Positions 26,833 to 35,829 of a stretch of 54,684 bases of DNA are shown piece after piece (position 1 is the first letter of the stretch; each line of letters starts with the position of its first letter). Both the position numbers and the translations under genes were made by a program. This DNA comes from an uncultured Bacteroides sp. (GTDB taxonomy: Bacteria; Bacteroidota; Bacteroidia; Bacteroidales; Bacteroidaceae), in assembly GCA_944321495.1 (NCBI GenBank), contig CALULP010000016.1, forward strand, positions 1-54,684, read 5' to 3'. The notes below the pieces were generated by a model. That model was given only the letters and a program-made list of their open reading frames with translations, did not search any database and was not told the origin of the DNA.

Positions 26833-29472
26833 TCAGAACTCCTGTCCCAAGATGAAGTGGAACTGGCTGCCGCTGTACTGGCTGGAGCCACGTACATTGT
26901 CGAAACCATACGCCCAGTCAATACCCATCATACCAATCATCGGGAGGAAGATGCGCACGCCCACACCCGCCGAACGCTTCAGGTCGAAAGGATTGAAGTC
27001 GCCCACATCCTGCCAGGCATTACCGGCTTCCACAAAGGCAAGGGCGTAGATAGTGGTGCTGGTTTCCAACATAAGCGGGTAACGCAACTCCATAGCCAGG
27101 CGCGTATAGGCATAGCCCTCGTAACCGTAGGAAGACAGCGAGCCGTTCTCATAACCACGCAAAGCAATGGTTTCCGTAGCATAGCTGGAATAACCGGTCA
27201 TACCGTCGCCACCCATCTCAAAGGTCCCGAAAGGCGAGCGTTTATACTTGTTGTAATGGCCCAGCAAACCAAATTCCACACGTCCCATCAGCACCGGCGT
27301 ATGCTTTACGGTAAAGGGATCCATCAACGGGATGTACACCTTCGAACGGAATTTCCATTTATGGTATTCCACCCACTTGTGCATCCGGTTCATGTCGTCC
27401 TGGTTGTTGGTGTTGTACTTGCTGTAATCCACCCCGTCAAACAACGAATAGGGCGGTGTCAGCTGTGCCGACAACGAGAACTCCGAACCCTGGCGCGGAT
27501 AAATAGGATTGTCGACAGAGCTGCGCGACAAGGTGAGGTTGATGCTGAAATCGTTGCAACTGCCGTCCGTCACCGGGAAATATTGCCAGTCGCTCAAGAT
27601 GTAACGCTGGTAGGCCAGCTCGGCGGTAAACTGAAAATAGTCGTCCGGCCAGTTCAGACGCTTACCGAACATCACGGCAAAGCCGAACATCTGCACCGAC
27701 TTGTCGGGGTCGTAATAGTTTTCGTAATTGATGTAGTTGCCGTAGTTGTACATGCCGTAGCCATACATGCCACTGTAATAGCTGTTGTAGAAGTTGTTGT
27801 AGTAGGCATCGTTGTAATACTGGCTGCTGATATCCGTCTGCCGCGAATAGAAAGCCGAAACAGAGAACGCATTAGGCCGTTTCCCGCCAAACCACGGGTC
27901 GTAGAACGAGATGCTGTACTGCTGGTAGTAGCGCGCATTGGTCTGCCCGCTCAGCGTCAGCGTCTGCCCGTCGCCCTGCGGCAGGATGCCCCGGTAATTC
28001 TCGCCCGGATGCAGCAAGTTGGCCAGCGAGAAGTTGGTAAACTTCAGGCTCAGCTTACCGATGACGCCCGTCTGTCCCCATCCGGCAGAAAATTCCACCT
28101 GGTCGTTGGCCTTGGACACCAGCTGGTAGTCGATGTCCACCGTGCCGTCCTCAGGACGCGGCTGTATGTCGGGATTAATCTGCTCAGGGTCGAAATGTCC
28201 CATCTGGGCAATTTCACGGTACGAACGCATCAGGTCTTCCCGGCTGAACAACTGTCCCGGCCGCGTACGCAATTCGCGGCGCACCACGTTCTCATACAGG
28301 CGGTCGTTACCGCTAATCATCACCTTGTTGATGGTAGCCTGGTTGCCCTCGTAGATACGCATTTCCAAGTCGATGGAGTCACCCACAATGTTCACTTCCA
28401 CCGGCTCAAGGCTGTAAAACAGGTAACCGTTGTTATAATACAGGTTGCCGATGGCGTCATCGTCCGTCATGGTGCGCTCTTCCAACAACTTCTGGTTGTA
28501 CACGTCGCCCTTCTTCATCTGGAGCATATAGTCCAGCTGTTCCGACGGGTAAAGGGTGTTGCCCACCCACGTCACGTTGCGCAGGTAATATTTCTGTCCT
28601 TCATCAATTTCCATGTACACGTCCACCGTGCGGTCGTCATACTGGCTTACGCTATCCCGCACAATCATGGCGTCGCGGTAGCCCAGTTCGTTGTACTTGT
28701 CAATGATAAGTTGCTTGTCGGCTTCATAATTCTCTTCTACGAACTTCTTGGTGCGGAAAAGGTTACGCAACTTGCCCTTTTCGTTCGTCTTCTTCATCAC
28801 GCGTTTCAGCTTCTTGGCCGTCAGCACCTTGTTGCCGACGATTTCAATGTGGTGCACCTTGATTTTCTCTTTCTTGTCGATGTTGATGTCCACAATCACC
28901 TGGTTTTCCTTGTCGGGGTCTTCCTTCTGGTCGATGATGACTTCCGCGTTCTTGAAACCCTTGTCGTCAAAATAACGCTTGATCAGTGTCTTTGCCCGGT
29001 CAATGGCATTCATGTTGATTTGGCTGCCCTTGATCATGCCGATTTTCGATTCCAGGTCATCGCGTTCGGACTTCTTCACACCGTGGTACCTGATGTCGGA
29101 AACGCGCGGGCTCATCGTCAGGTGGATGGTGAGCCATACCTTGTCTCTTTCTATTTTATCGGCAGTAATGCTGACATCCGAAAACAAGCCATGCCTCCAG
29201 TACCGCTTACAAGCCTGCGTCACTTCATCACCCGGGATAGTAATGACCTGCCCCTTGCTCAGCCCCGAAAGTCCGATAATGGCATAATCTTCATAATTGT
29301 CCGCACCTTCTACCTTGATGTCGGCTATCTCATACCGTTGCGGGGTGGAATAAAGGATGACGGGCTTTTCGCCACTCACTATCGTTGTGTCCGCTTCCTG
29401 CGCCGCGCCCGACAATGCGCAGGCAAACATACCGATGAATACCAAGACTATAGAGTAAATACGAGCGTGCAT
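26833..29472 (-). CDS. bamA: outer membrane assembly factor BamA
   Basis: An Omp85 protein of about 879 residues that inserts beta-barrels into the outer membrane. A signal peptide (IYSIVLVFIGMFACALSG) is followed by five POTRA repeats (about 35-430, for instance VEGADNYEDYAIIGLSGLSKG) and a C-terminal 16-strand barrel ending in HFILGQEF. The ATG at 29472 fits the signal peptide best; an ATG at 29532, directly after uppS, is possible. The barrel has an unusual Tyr/Asn/Gly-rich stretch at about 27706-27825. It is flanked by uppS and ompH genes. Confidence 0.95.
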   Translation of the reverse strand: MHARIYSIVLVFIGMFACALSGAAQEADTTIVSGEKPVILYSTPQRYEIADIKVEGADNYEDYAIIGLSGLSKGQVITIPGDEVTQACKRYWRHGLFSDVSITADKIERDKVWLTIHLTMSPRVSDIRYHGVKKSERDDLESKIGMIKGSQINMNAIDRAKTLIKRYFDDKGFKNAEVIIDQKEDPDKENQVIVDINIDKKEKIKVHHIEIVGNKVLTAKKLKRVMKKTNEKGKLRNLFRTKKFVEENYEADKQLIIDKYNELGYRDAMIVRDSVSQYDDRTVDVYMEIDEGQKYYLRNVTWVGNTLYPSEQLDYMLQMKKGDVYNQKLLEERTMTDDDAIGNLYYNNGYLFYSLEPVEVNIVGDSIDLEMRIYEGNQATINKVMISGNDRLYENVVRRELRTRPGQLFSREDLMRSYREIAQMGHFDPEQINPDIQPRPEDGTVDIDYQLVSKANDQVEFSAGWGQTGVIGKLSLKFTNFSLANLLHPGENYRGILPQGDGQTLTLSGQTNARYYQQYSISFYDPWFGGKRPNAFSVSAFYSRQTDISSQYYNDAYYNNFYNSYYSGMYGYGMYNYGNYINYENYYDPDKSVQMFGFAVMFGKRLNWPDDYFQFTAELAYQRYILSDWQYFPVTDGSCNDFSINLTLSRSSVDNPIYPRQGSEFSLSAQLTPPYSLFDGVDYSKYNTNNQDDMNRMHKWVEYHKWKFRSKVYIPLMDPFTVKHTPVLMGRVEFGLLGHYNKYKRSPFGTFEMGGDGMTGYSSYATETIALRGYENGSLSSYGYEGYAYTRLAMELRYPLMLETSTTIYALAFVEAGNAWQDVGDFNPFDLKRSAGVGVRIFLPMIGMMGIDWAYGFDNVRGSSQYSGSQFHFILGQEF

Positions 29473-29537
29473 GTTATCAATGAGGTTATATAGGTTAGTC
29501 CTTAATCGTTGTTTATTCTGGTTATACATCATTATTG

Positions 29538-30272
29538 TCAGCCCAATTGTTCGCTGGTCTTGCCAAACCTGCGCTCCCGCTTCTGGTACGCGCAGATGGC
29601 CTTGCACAGGTCTTCCTCGTGGAAGTCAGGCCAGTAAGTATCGCAAAAGTACAGTTCGGTATACGCACACTGCCACAACAGGTAGTTGCTCAACCGGAGT
29701 TCCCCGCCGGTACGTATCAGCAAATCAGGGTCGGGCATGAAATTCGTGTTCAGATGCTCCGACACCAGCCTGCTGTCGATATCCTCCGGCTTCAGCTCGC
29801 CGTTTTGAACCCGGATGGCTATCTGCCGCACCGCTTCGGTAATTTCCCAATGCGACGAATAGCTCAAGGCGAGCACCAGGCACATGCCCGTGTTGCCTGC
29901 CGTATGGGCAATGCAGTCATCCAGGCGTTGCCGGACATTATCGGGCAGCTTTTCCACATCGCCTATGATGCGGAAGCGGATGTTGTTCTTCATAAAAGTT
30001 TCTTCTTCTATGGAGTCAAACAGCAACCCCATCAAAGCAGCCACCTCTTCCGAAGGGCGGTTCCAGTTTTCCGTGGAAAACGTATATAAAGTCAGGTAAC
30101 CGATACCCAGCCTTGCGGCTTCCTCCGCAATAAGGTGCACAGTCTCGGCCCCCTTCCGGTGCCCGTAACTGCGTTCCCGGCCACGTTGTTTGGCCCACCG
30201 TCCGTTGCCATCCATGATAATGGCCACGTGCCGTGGTATCCGTTCCACGTCTATTTGCTCTTTATACGACAT
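29538..30272 (-). CDS. uppS: isoprenyl transferase (undecaprenyl diphosphate synthase)
   Basis: A 244-residue cis-prenyltransferase that makes the C55 lipid carrier for peptidoglycan and O-antigen. Signature segments are [15 protein letters not shown] (D21), [15 protein letters not shown] and the C-terminal [20 protein letters not shown]. The length is typical. It is immediately upstream of bamA, a common Bacteroidetes arrangement. Confidence 0.97.
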   Translation of the reverse strand: MSYKEQIDVERIPRHVAIIMDGNGRWAKQRGRERSYGHRKGAETVHLIAEEAARLGIGYLTLYTFSTENWNRPSEEVAALMGLLFDSIEEETFMKNNIRFRIIGDVEKLPDNVRQRLDDCIAHTAGNTGMCLVLALSYSSHWEITEAVRQIAIRVQNGELKPEDIDSRLVSEHLNTNFMPDPDLLIRTGGELRLSNYLLWQCAYTELYFCDTYWPDFHEEDLCKAICAYQKRERRFGKTSEQLG

Positions 30273-30360
30273 TTCTATTTATCTATTGCAGCAGCCTGCC
30301 CTACCCGCATCACCCATATAAATGGCGCAGCCTTCGGGACAGGATGCCGTTACCATTGCT

Positions 30361-31704
30361 TTACAAATCCTCAAAGCCAAGTTTGTTCAGGCGGCCTCTC
30401 CACACTTCATTGTCCATTCCATGTCCGCCGAAAACCACCCAAATGTAATCCCGTTTGTCTGACGCATCCACTGTCGGGTCTATGACGATGGAATAACTCG
30501 TTTTCCCCTCAAACTCATCCGGCAACAAGAACTTGGTTTCCGTCTCAAACCAGGCAATGCCATTTGCGGATGCATAAACGGCATCCATCTCATCGCCCCA
30601 TATATAATAATTGCCGCCATAGTAAGCCACAAAAGGCCGCTCCATGCGCGGACAAGGTGAATCGTACGTGGCATAATCCACCCAGAACTCGCCGTCCTCG
30701 GTACTCCAAAGCACCGTGGCATCCGCATCGCCCCGGGGAGTACCGGCAACCAGCGTTTTGGTAATGCCGTTGCCATTGGTGGCATGGGTGGCATACAGGT
30801 TTTCAAGGGGGAAATCATCGGGTACAGCCGACAACGCATCCGTATCCAGCCACGAAGAGCCGTCGCATGCCTGGAAATAGTAATCGCCGGACGTTTCCCC
30901 TGCCACAACAGCCACCAGGTTGCCTCCCACTTCAGCAACCAGATTCACCACCCGGTTGCCCAAGTCCGGCACGGCTGTCCACGACAGGCCGTCCGCAGAG
31001 CGGTAGACTTCCCCATGTTCCGTCCCGTTTACGGCATAAAGGGCACCATTGTACGCCAGGATAGTGCCCAGACGCACATCGGCAGGCAAACCGGTCACCG
31101 TTTCTTCACCGCTCCAACCGTATTGCCCGACGGCAGTAGAAGTACGGTACACCGACCCGTAAGACGTGAAGACCAACAATTCGCCGCCCAGTATCACCGC
31201 TTTCTGCTCACCGCGAGTAGGCGTACTGCTGAATACCGGTTTTTCTTTCACCATATTCTTCCACATCAGCGAATCGGGGTCCTGCTTATGCATCCTGATT
31301 TGCAGGGTATAGGTGCGGTTGGCAAAGCCGTCGGCCGCATATACGGTGAACTTCATGCCTTCCGAACCGCTCTTGTTTACCGCAGGCAACAGGTTTACGG
31401 AGTCCGACGCATTAAATACCGTATCACCCGACATCACCGCCATGCCCGCCGTCGAGAAAGTGGTAATCAAAGTCTTGTCGAGGATGGTGTCCGCGCTCAT
31501 CGGCAGGGAGTCGCGGTTATAAATAAGGTTTTTTATCTGGTCTATCTCAAAATCATATTCCACGCCGTAAATGGTATCGATGCCAAATGCCGTCACAGAA
31601 GCATTAGAGCTGAACTCAGTCGTTTCATCCGTATTAAGACACGAACTTACAGCAATGGAAATCAACAGTATAGCTAAAATAATCGATGGCGATTTTACTC
31701 TCAT
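30361..31704 (-). CDS. DUF6242-like lipoprotein
   Basis: A 447-residue predicted lipoprotein. A signal peptide with lipobox AVSSC puts the lipidated Cys at about 22. An N-terminal Ig-like region (about 30-140) matches Bacteroides DUF6242 proteins, and the rest has repeated W-rich motifs (SADGLSWTAVP, STEDGEFWVDY, SANGIAWFE) like a sialidase-type beta-propeller. The role is unknown; it may bind glycan or stabilise an outer-membrane complex. It has a -7 box TATTTTTG at 31733-31740 on the minus strand and lies 88 bases upstream of uppS. Confidence 0.8.
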   Translation of the reverse strand: MRVKSPSIILAILLISIAVSSCLNTDETTEFSSNASVTAFGIDTIYGVEYDFEIDQIKNLIYNRDSLPMSADTILDKTLITTFSTAGMAVMSGDTVFNASDSVNLLPAVNKSGSEGMKFTVYAADGFANRTYTLQIRMHKQDPDSLMWKNMVKEKPVFSSTPTRGEQKAVILGGELLVFTSYGSVYRTSTAVGQYGWSGEETVTGLPADVRLGTILAYNGALYAVNGTEHGEVYRSADGLSWTAVPDLGNRVVNLVAEVGGNLVAVVAGETSGDYYFQACDGSSWLDTDALSAVPDDFPLENLYATHATNGNGITKTLVAGTPRGDADATVLWSTEDGEFWVDYATYDSPCPRMERPFVAYYGGNYYIWGDEMDAVYASANGIAWFETETKFLLPDEFEGKTSYSIVIDPTVDASDKRDYIWVVFGGHGMDNEVWRGRLNKLGFEDL

Positions 31705-31847
31705 TGTACGTTGTTAGTTATTTTACAAGTTGCAAAAATAGGAACAATTTTTTCTCTAAGACGCTTTACGCGGAAGTTTTATATAAAATTATAGATAATC
31801 CACCCCCTTTTCCCGACGAACGGGCAGGAGGGAAAACATTTTCCCCG

Positions 31848-32909
31848 TCACCAATGCCGGTTCTCATAGTGCCGGTAATAACGTCCCAGCAGGTATCGGC
31901 GTTCGCAGGCCGCATGCCTGTCCACCTGGGGAGCCGGAACGCCCGTTCCCAGCCTTGCGGGAGCCTCCTCCACAATGATTTCATCCCACAGCCCGGCGTC
32001 GAGGAACGACTGGAGCAGGCGGCTGCCCCCCTCGACCAGCAACGACTGAAGGCCGCGCCCGTACAGCCCGGCAAGCACTTGCGGGAGCACATCCCGGCCG
32101 AAATCCACCTGCACATACTCCACGCCGGGCAAGGATTCGCGCGCCTCCCCGGTAAACACCAATGTGGGCACCGTGCCGTCGAACAGCTGCAAAGACTGGG
32201 GGAGCGAAAGCTGCCGGTCGAGCACCACCCGCACCGGCGAACGCCCGTACCACCGCCGCACGGTGAGGCCCGGGTCGTCGAGCAATGCCGTGCGCCGCCC
32301 CACCATGATGGCGTCATGCTCCGCCCGGAGCTTGTGCACCAGCATTGCCGTCTGCGGGCTGGACAACACTACCGGCTTGCCGCCCGTGCGGCAAACGTCA
32401 ATGTAACCGTCGGCCGACTCCGCCCACTTCAGCGTCACATAGGGCTGCTTGCACGTATGATAGGTTATGAAGCGGCGTATCAGGCAGCGGCACTCCTCCT
32501 CCAGCACCCCTACAGTAACCTCACAGCCGGCATCGAGCAACTTCCGGATGCCCCGTCCTGCCACCTTGGCAAACGGGTCCTGACAGCCGATAACCACCCG
32601 GGGGATGCCTTTCTCCACCAGCATGTCGGCGCAGGGCGGCGTCTTGCCATAATGCGCGCACGGCTCCAGGCTGACATAAATAGTGGAACGCTTCAGCAAC
32701 AAAGGGTCGGCCACCGAACGGACGGCATTCACCTCGGCATGCCCTTCCCCGCAACGCACGTGGTAACCTTCGCCTATGATGCGCCCGTCGCACACAATGA
32801 CCGCCCCCACCATCGGGTTGGGCGACGTGTTGCACAAACCGTTCCGCGCCAGTTCTATGCAACGGCGCATGTATTTCTCGTCTTCTATCCTTTGCCGGTC
32901 TTTGTCCAT
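31848..32909 (-). CDS. ribD: bifunctional riboflavin deaminase/reductase RibD
   Basis: A 353-residue two-domain enzyme that deaminates and then reduces the pyrimidine intermediate of riboflavin synthesis. The deaminase domain shows NPMVGAVIV, the zinc site GHAEVNA and EPCAHYGKTPPC. The C-terminal reductase domain (about 145-350) has TLKWAESADGYID and LLVEGGSRLL. No FMN riboswitch is seen upstream; a plain promoter box TACTTTTG lies at 32977-32984 on the minus strand. Confidence 0.95.
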   Translation of the reverse strand: MDKDRQRIEDEKYMRRCIELARNGLCNTSPNPMVGAVIVCDGRIIGEGYHVRCGEGHAEVNAVRSVADPLLLKRSTIYVSLEPCAHYGKTPPCADMLVEKGIPRVVIGCQDPFAKVAGRGIRKLLDAGCEVTVGVLEEECRCLIRRFITYHTCKQPYVTLKWAESADGYIDVCRTGGKPVVLSSPQTAMLVHKLRAEHDAIMVGRRTALLDDPGLTVRRWYGRSPVRVVLDRQLSLPQSLQLFDGTVPTLVFTGEARESLPGVEYVQVDFGRDVLPQVLAGLYGRGLQSLLVEGGSRLLQSFLDAGLWDEIIVEEAPARLGTGVPAPQVDRHAACERRYLLGRYYRHYENRHW

Positions 32910-33040
32910 GGTCTATCCGTCCGGTCAGGATGCCGGATTCCCCGCACCGTTTCCCGGACACTTTTTTAATCCAACGCAAAAGTAAGGTATGTTTCCCAAA
33001 CGGCAAAACATTCCCCAAGTTTTTGCCCCGCACCGCATTT

Positions 33041-33147
33041 GTCCGTTCTTTTTCCTTTCCATAGCGAAAGCAAAGAAAAGGAGCAGATAAGGAGCGGGTA
33101 AGGAGAAGATAAGGACCGGGTAGGCAGGCGGTTTGTAAAGTTTGTTG
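33041..33147 (+). repeat. dispersed intergenic repeat, copy 1
   Basis: About 107 bp matching 47435-47541 in reverse complement; about 90 of the central 103 positions agree without gaps by eye. It contains a small hairpin (CTTTC-CATAGC-GAAAG at 33056-33071) followed by four 11-bp units of the AAGGAGnRGRT type (33078-33121). It lies between ribD and prmC and reads towards prmC. The rest of the 32910-33244 gap holds only the two divergent promoter boxes. Confidence 0.75.
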
Positions 33148-33244
33148 ACTACCGGAAAGGGAAGCCCGGCCACATTGCCCCGCCAAGATGGGGCATAATT
33201 CAAAACAAATTCCTACATTTGCACACCAAAAACGTCGGCATCCG

Positions 33245-34081
33245 ATGCAGATTACCGCTTCTTACATACGCCTTGCCCTGCTCGACTGCTACCCCGCCAG
33301 GGAAGCTGCCGCACTGGCACGCGTGGTGTGCTGCGAGATGCTGGGGCAAAGCGCCACGGATTACTACTTGGGCAAAAGCCTGGAAGTGACGCCCGCCCAA
33401 GCACGCGAAGTGGATGCCATCGTCGCGCGCCTGCAAAGGTATGAGCCGATACAATACATCCAACGCCGCGCCCGCTTCCTGGGACGCGACTTCGAGGTGG
33501 AGCCGGGCGTGCTGGTTCCCCGCCCCGAAACGGAAGAACTGGTGGAACTGATTGTACGGGAAACGCCCCCCGGCAAGCATATACTCGACGTGGGCACGGG
33601 CAGCGGATGCATCGCCATCAGCCTGGCCAAGGAGCTGGAAAACGCCCGGGTGGAGGCATGGGACGTGTCGGAGCCGGCGCTCGAGGTGGCGCGGCGCAAC
33701 AGCCTGCGCCTGCAAGCGCAGGTCGCCTTTGCCCGGCACGACGTGTTGCGGCATGAGCCCCGTCCCGAAGAACGCTTCGACCTCATCGTCAGCAACCCGC
33801 CCTACGTGACGGAAGCCGAAAAGGCCGACATGCAGCGGAACGTATTGGACTGGGAGCCCGCCCTCGCCCTGTTCGTGCCCGACGACGACCCGCTGCGGTT
33901 TTACCGCGCCATCGGCTGGCTGGGGCGCCAGATGCTCCTGCCCGGCGGGAGGCTGTACTTCGAGATAAACCGCGCTTTCGGGCAGGCCACACGCCAGATG
34001 CTGGAAGCCATGGGATACACCCACGTCCGGCTACAGAAAGACTTATCCGGCAACGACCGATTTATAATAGCAGAAAAATGA
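33245..34081 (+). CDS. prmC: peptide chain release factor N5-glutamine methyltransferase
   Basis: A 278-residue SAM-dependent methyltransferase that methylates the GGQ glutamine of RF1 and RF2. It has the N-terminal helical domain, YEPIQYI, VPRPETEEL, the SAM motif DVGTGSGCIAI and the catalytic NPPY near 183-186. The ATG at 33245 is chosen to match family length. A -7 box TACATTTG is at 33214-33221. It overlaps recX by four bases (ATGA). Confidence 0.96.
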   Translation: MQITASYIRLALLDCYPAREAAALARVVCCEMLGQSATDYYLGKSLEVTPAQAREVDAIVARLQRYEPIQYIQRRARFLGRDFEVEPGVLVPRPETEELVELIVRETPPGKHILDVGTGSGCIAISLAKELENARVEAWDVSEPALEVARRNSLRLQAQVAFARHDVLRHEPRPEERFDLIVSNPPYVTEAEKADMQRNVLDWEPALALFVPDDDPLRFYRAIGWLGRQMLLPGGRLYFEINRAFGQATRQMLEAMGYTHVRLQKDLSGNDRFIIAEK

Positions 34082-34560
34082 CAGAAATGACAGAAACCGA
34101 GGCACTGAACAAAATGATGGCCTATTGTGCCAGCGCTGAACATTGCCGTGCCGAACTGACCGAGAAGATGCAACGCTGGGGACTGGCATACGATGCCGTA
34201 AACCGCATTGCCGACCGGCTGGAGAACGAGAAATTCATTGACGAAGAGCGTTATTGCCAGGCGTTTATCAACGACAAATACAGGTTTGCCAAATGGGGCA
34301 AAGTGAAAATAGCCCAGGCCCTGCAACTGAAAAAAATCCCGCCCTACGTGTACAACCTCATGCTGAACAACATCGACGAGGAGGAATACCTGGGCATCCT
34401 GCGCAAGCTGCTCGACTCGAAGCGCAAAAGCGTGCGCGCCTCCACCCCCTTCGAGCAGAACGGCAAACTGATACGCTTCGCCTTGAGCCGGGGATTTGAA
34501 ATGAAAGACATCCGCCGGTGCATGGAGGTGCCCGAAGAAGAAAATGAATGGGCGGAGTGA
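34078..34560 (+). CDS. recX: regulatory protein RecX
   Basis: A 160-residue, highly charged, all-helical RecX protein that modulates RecA filaments. Three-helix repeats are visible: AYCASAEHCRAELTEKM, then LENEKFIDEERYCQAFIND and GFEMKDIRRCM. It is translationally coupled to prmC. There is no recA gene in the window. Confidence 0.9.
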   Translation: MTEMTETEALNKMMAYCASAEHCRAELTEKMQRWGLAYDAVNRIADRLENEKFIDEERYCQAFINDKYRFAKWGKVKIAQALQLKKIPPYVYNLMLNNIDEEEYLGILRKLLDSKRKSVRASTPFEQNGKLIRFALSRGFEMKDIRRCMEVPEEENEWAE

Positions 34561-34600
34561 AAAATATCGCTATCCTTTTCCTAAATTCATTCCGTTTCCC

Positions 34601-34614
34601 TACCTTTGCAAAGG
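34601..34614 (+). promoter_or_regulatory. pyrE promoter -7 box with palindrome
   Basis: TACCTTTG (34601-34608) matches TAnnTTTG 30 bases before the pyrE ATG. It overlaps a perfect 12-bp palindrome CCTTTGCAAAGG (34603-34614). Confidence 0.5.
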
Positions 34615-34637
34615 AAAAACAAAACAGTTAGTTGGCT

Positions 34638-35276
34638 ATGAAAACCTTAGAAAGATTGTTCGCAGAGAAACTGCTGAAAATCAAAGCAATCAAACTGCAA
34701 CCGGCGAACCCGTTCACTTGGGCATCGGGGTGGAAATCTCCATTCTATTGCGACAACCGCAAAACCCTCTCTTACCCTTCACTGCGCACATTCGTGAAGG
34801 TGGAAATCACGCGACTGATTTTGGAACGCTACCCGCAAGTAGATGCCATAGCCGGCGTGGCTACGGGTGCCATCCCGCAAGGCGCCTTGGTAGCCGACGC
34901 GCTGAACCTGCCGTTTGTGTACGTCCGCTCCACCCCTAAAGACCACGGACTGGAAAACCTGATTGAAGGCGAGTTGCGCCCGGGCATGAAAGTGGTAGTG
35001 GTGGAAGACCTGATTTCGACGGGAGGCAGCAGCCTGAAAGCCGTGGAAGCCATCCGCCGCGACGGTTGCGAAGTCATCGGCATGGTAGCCGCCTATACCT
35101 ACGGGTTCCCGGTAGCCGAAGCCGCCTTCAAGGAAGCCAAAGTGCCCTTGGTGACTTTGACCAACTACGAAGCCGTGCTGGAAGTGGCCTTGCGCACCGG
35201 ATATATCGAGGAAGCCGACGTGGAAACCTTGAACGAATGGCGCAAAGACCCCGCCCACTGGGACACCACCAAATAA
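34638..35276 (+). CDS. pyrE: orotate phosphoribosyltransferase
   Basis: A 212-residue enzyme that joins orotate to PRPP in pyrimidine synthesis. The type I PRTase PRPP-binding motif VVVVEDLISTGGSSL lies near 116-130; AGVATGAIPQGALVA and YVRSTPKDHG support the family. The ATG at 34638 is preferred to a TTG six bases earlier. A terminator follows at 35324-35356. Confidence 0.95.
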   Translation: MKTLERLFAEKLLKIKAIKLQPANPFTWASGWKSPFYCDNRKTLSYPSLRTFVKVEITRLILERYPQVDAIAGVATGAIPQGALVADALNLPFVYVRSTPKDHGLENLIEGELRPGMKVVVVEDLISTGGSSLKAVEAIRRDGCEVIGMVAAYTYGFPVAEAAFKEAKVPLVTLTNYEAVLEVALRTGYIEEADVETLNEWRKDPAHWDTTK

Positions 35277-35323
35277 CCACGGGAATTGACATACAATACT
35301 GACAAGAACTGACAAGAAGAAAA

Positions 35324-35356
35324 GAACCGTCCGGGGCTGTACCATCCGGACAGTTC
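35324..35356 (+). terminator. pyrE terminator
   Basis: Hairpin arms GAACCGTCCGG (35324-35334) and CCGGACAGTTC (35346-35356), one mismatch, followed by a run of six T residues. Confidence 0.75.
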
Positions 35357-35386
35357 TTTTTTATCCTTTATAACAAGAGAAAGCCC

Positions 35387-35818
35387 ATGATGAAATTCGA
35401 GAGCAACGTAAAGCTCGTACAAGCCCCGCAAGAAACCGTATATGCCAAGCTGTCGGACCTGAACAACTTGGAGCACATCAAGGACCGCATCCCTGCCGAC
35501 AAAGTAAAGAACCTGAGTTTCGACGCCGAGACCCTGAGCATCGAAGTGGCGCCCGTAGGCAAGATTGCACTGCGCATTGTGGAAAAAGAACCGTGCAAGT
35601 GCATCAAGTTCGGCACCATCGTGTCGCCTCTCCCCTTCAACTTGTGGATTCAGCTTTTGCCCGCCGGCGACAACGCCTGCAAGATGAAACTGACCATCGG
35701 ACTGGAACTGAACTCTTTCATGAAAGCCATGGTGCAAAAGCCCTTGCAGGATGGCGTGGAAAGAATGGCGGACGCACTGGCCTCCATCCCTTACGAACCG
35801 AATAACCCCAACCTTTAA
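35387..35818 (+). CDS. SRPBCC-family protein of unknown ligand
   Basis: A 143-residue START/polyketide cyclase-like protein. It runs KLVQAPQETVYAKLSDLNNLEHI, then alternating strands (IEVAPVGKIALRIVEKEPCKCIKF) and a long C-terminal helix (MKAMVQKPLQDGVERMADAL), as expected for a helix-grip fold with a hydrophobic pocket. The ligand is not known. It lies after the pyrE terminator and 11 bases before argH, so it may be co-transcribed with argH. Confidence 0.75.
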   Translation: MMKFESNVKLVQAPQETVYAKLSDLNNLEHIKDRIPADKVKNLSFDAETLSIEVAPVGKIALRIVEKEPCKCIKFGTIVSPLPFNLWIQLLPAGDNACKMKLTIGLELNSFMKAMVQKPLQDGVERMADALASIPYEPNNPNL

Positions 35819-35829
35819 ATACCGAACCC

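Noticed and set aside
26857..29493. An 878-codon open frame antisense to bamA
   Set aside because: It mirrors the codon pattern of bamA, has no recognisable domain or signal, and bamA is certain. Similar long mirror frames lie opposite gltX, proA, ackA and rmuC.
32910..33040. FMN riboswitch upstream of ribD
   Set aside because: The conserved FMN aptamer sequence blocks are absent; only a promoter box and a short GC-rich hairpin were seen.
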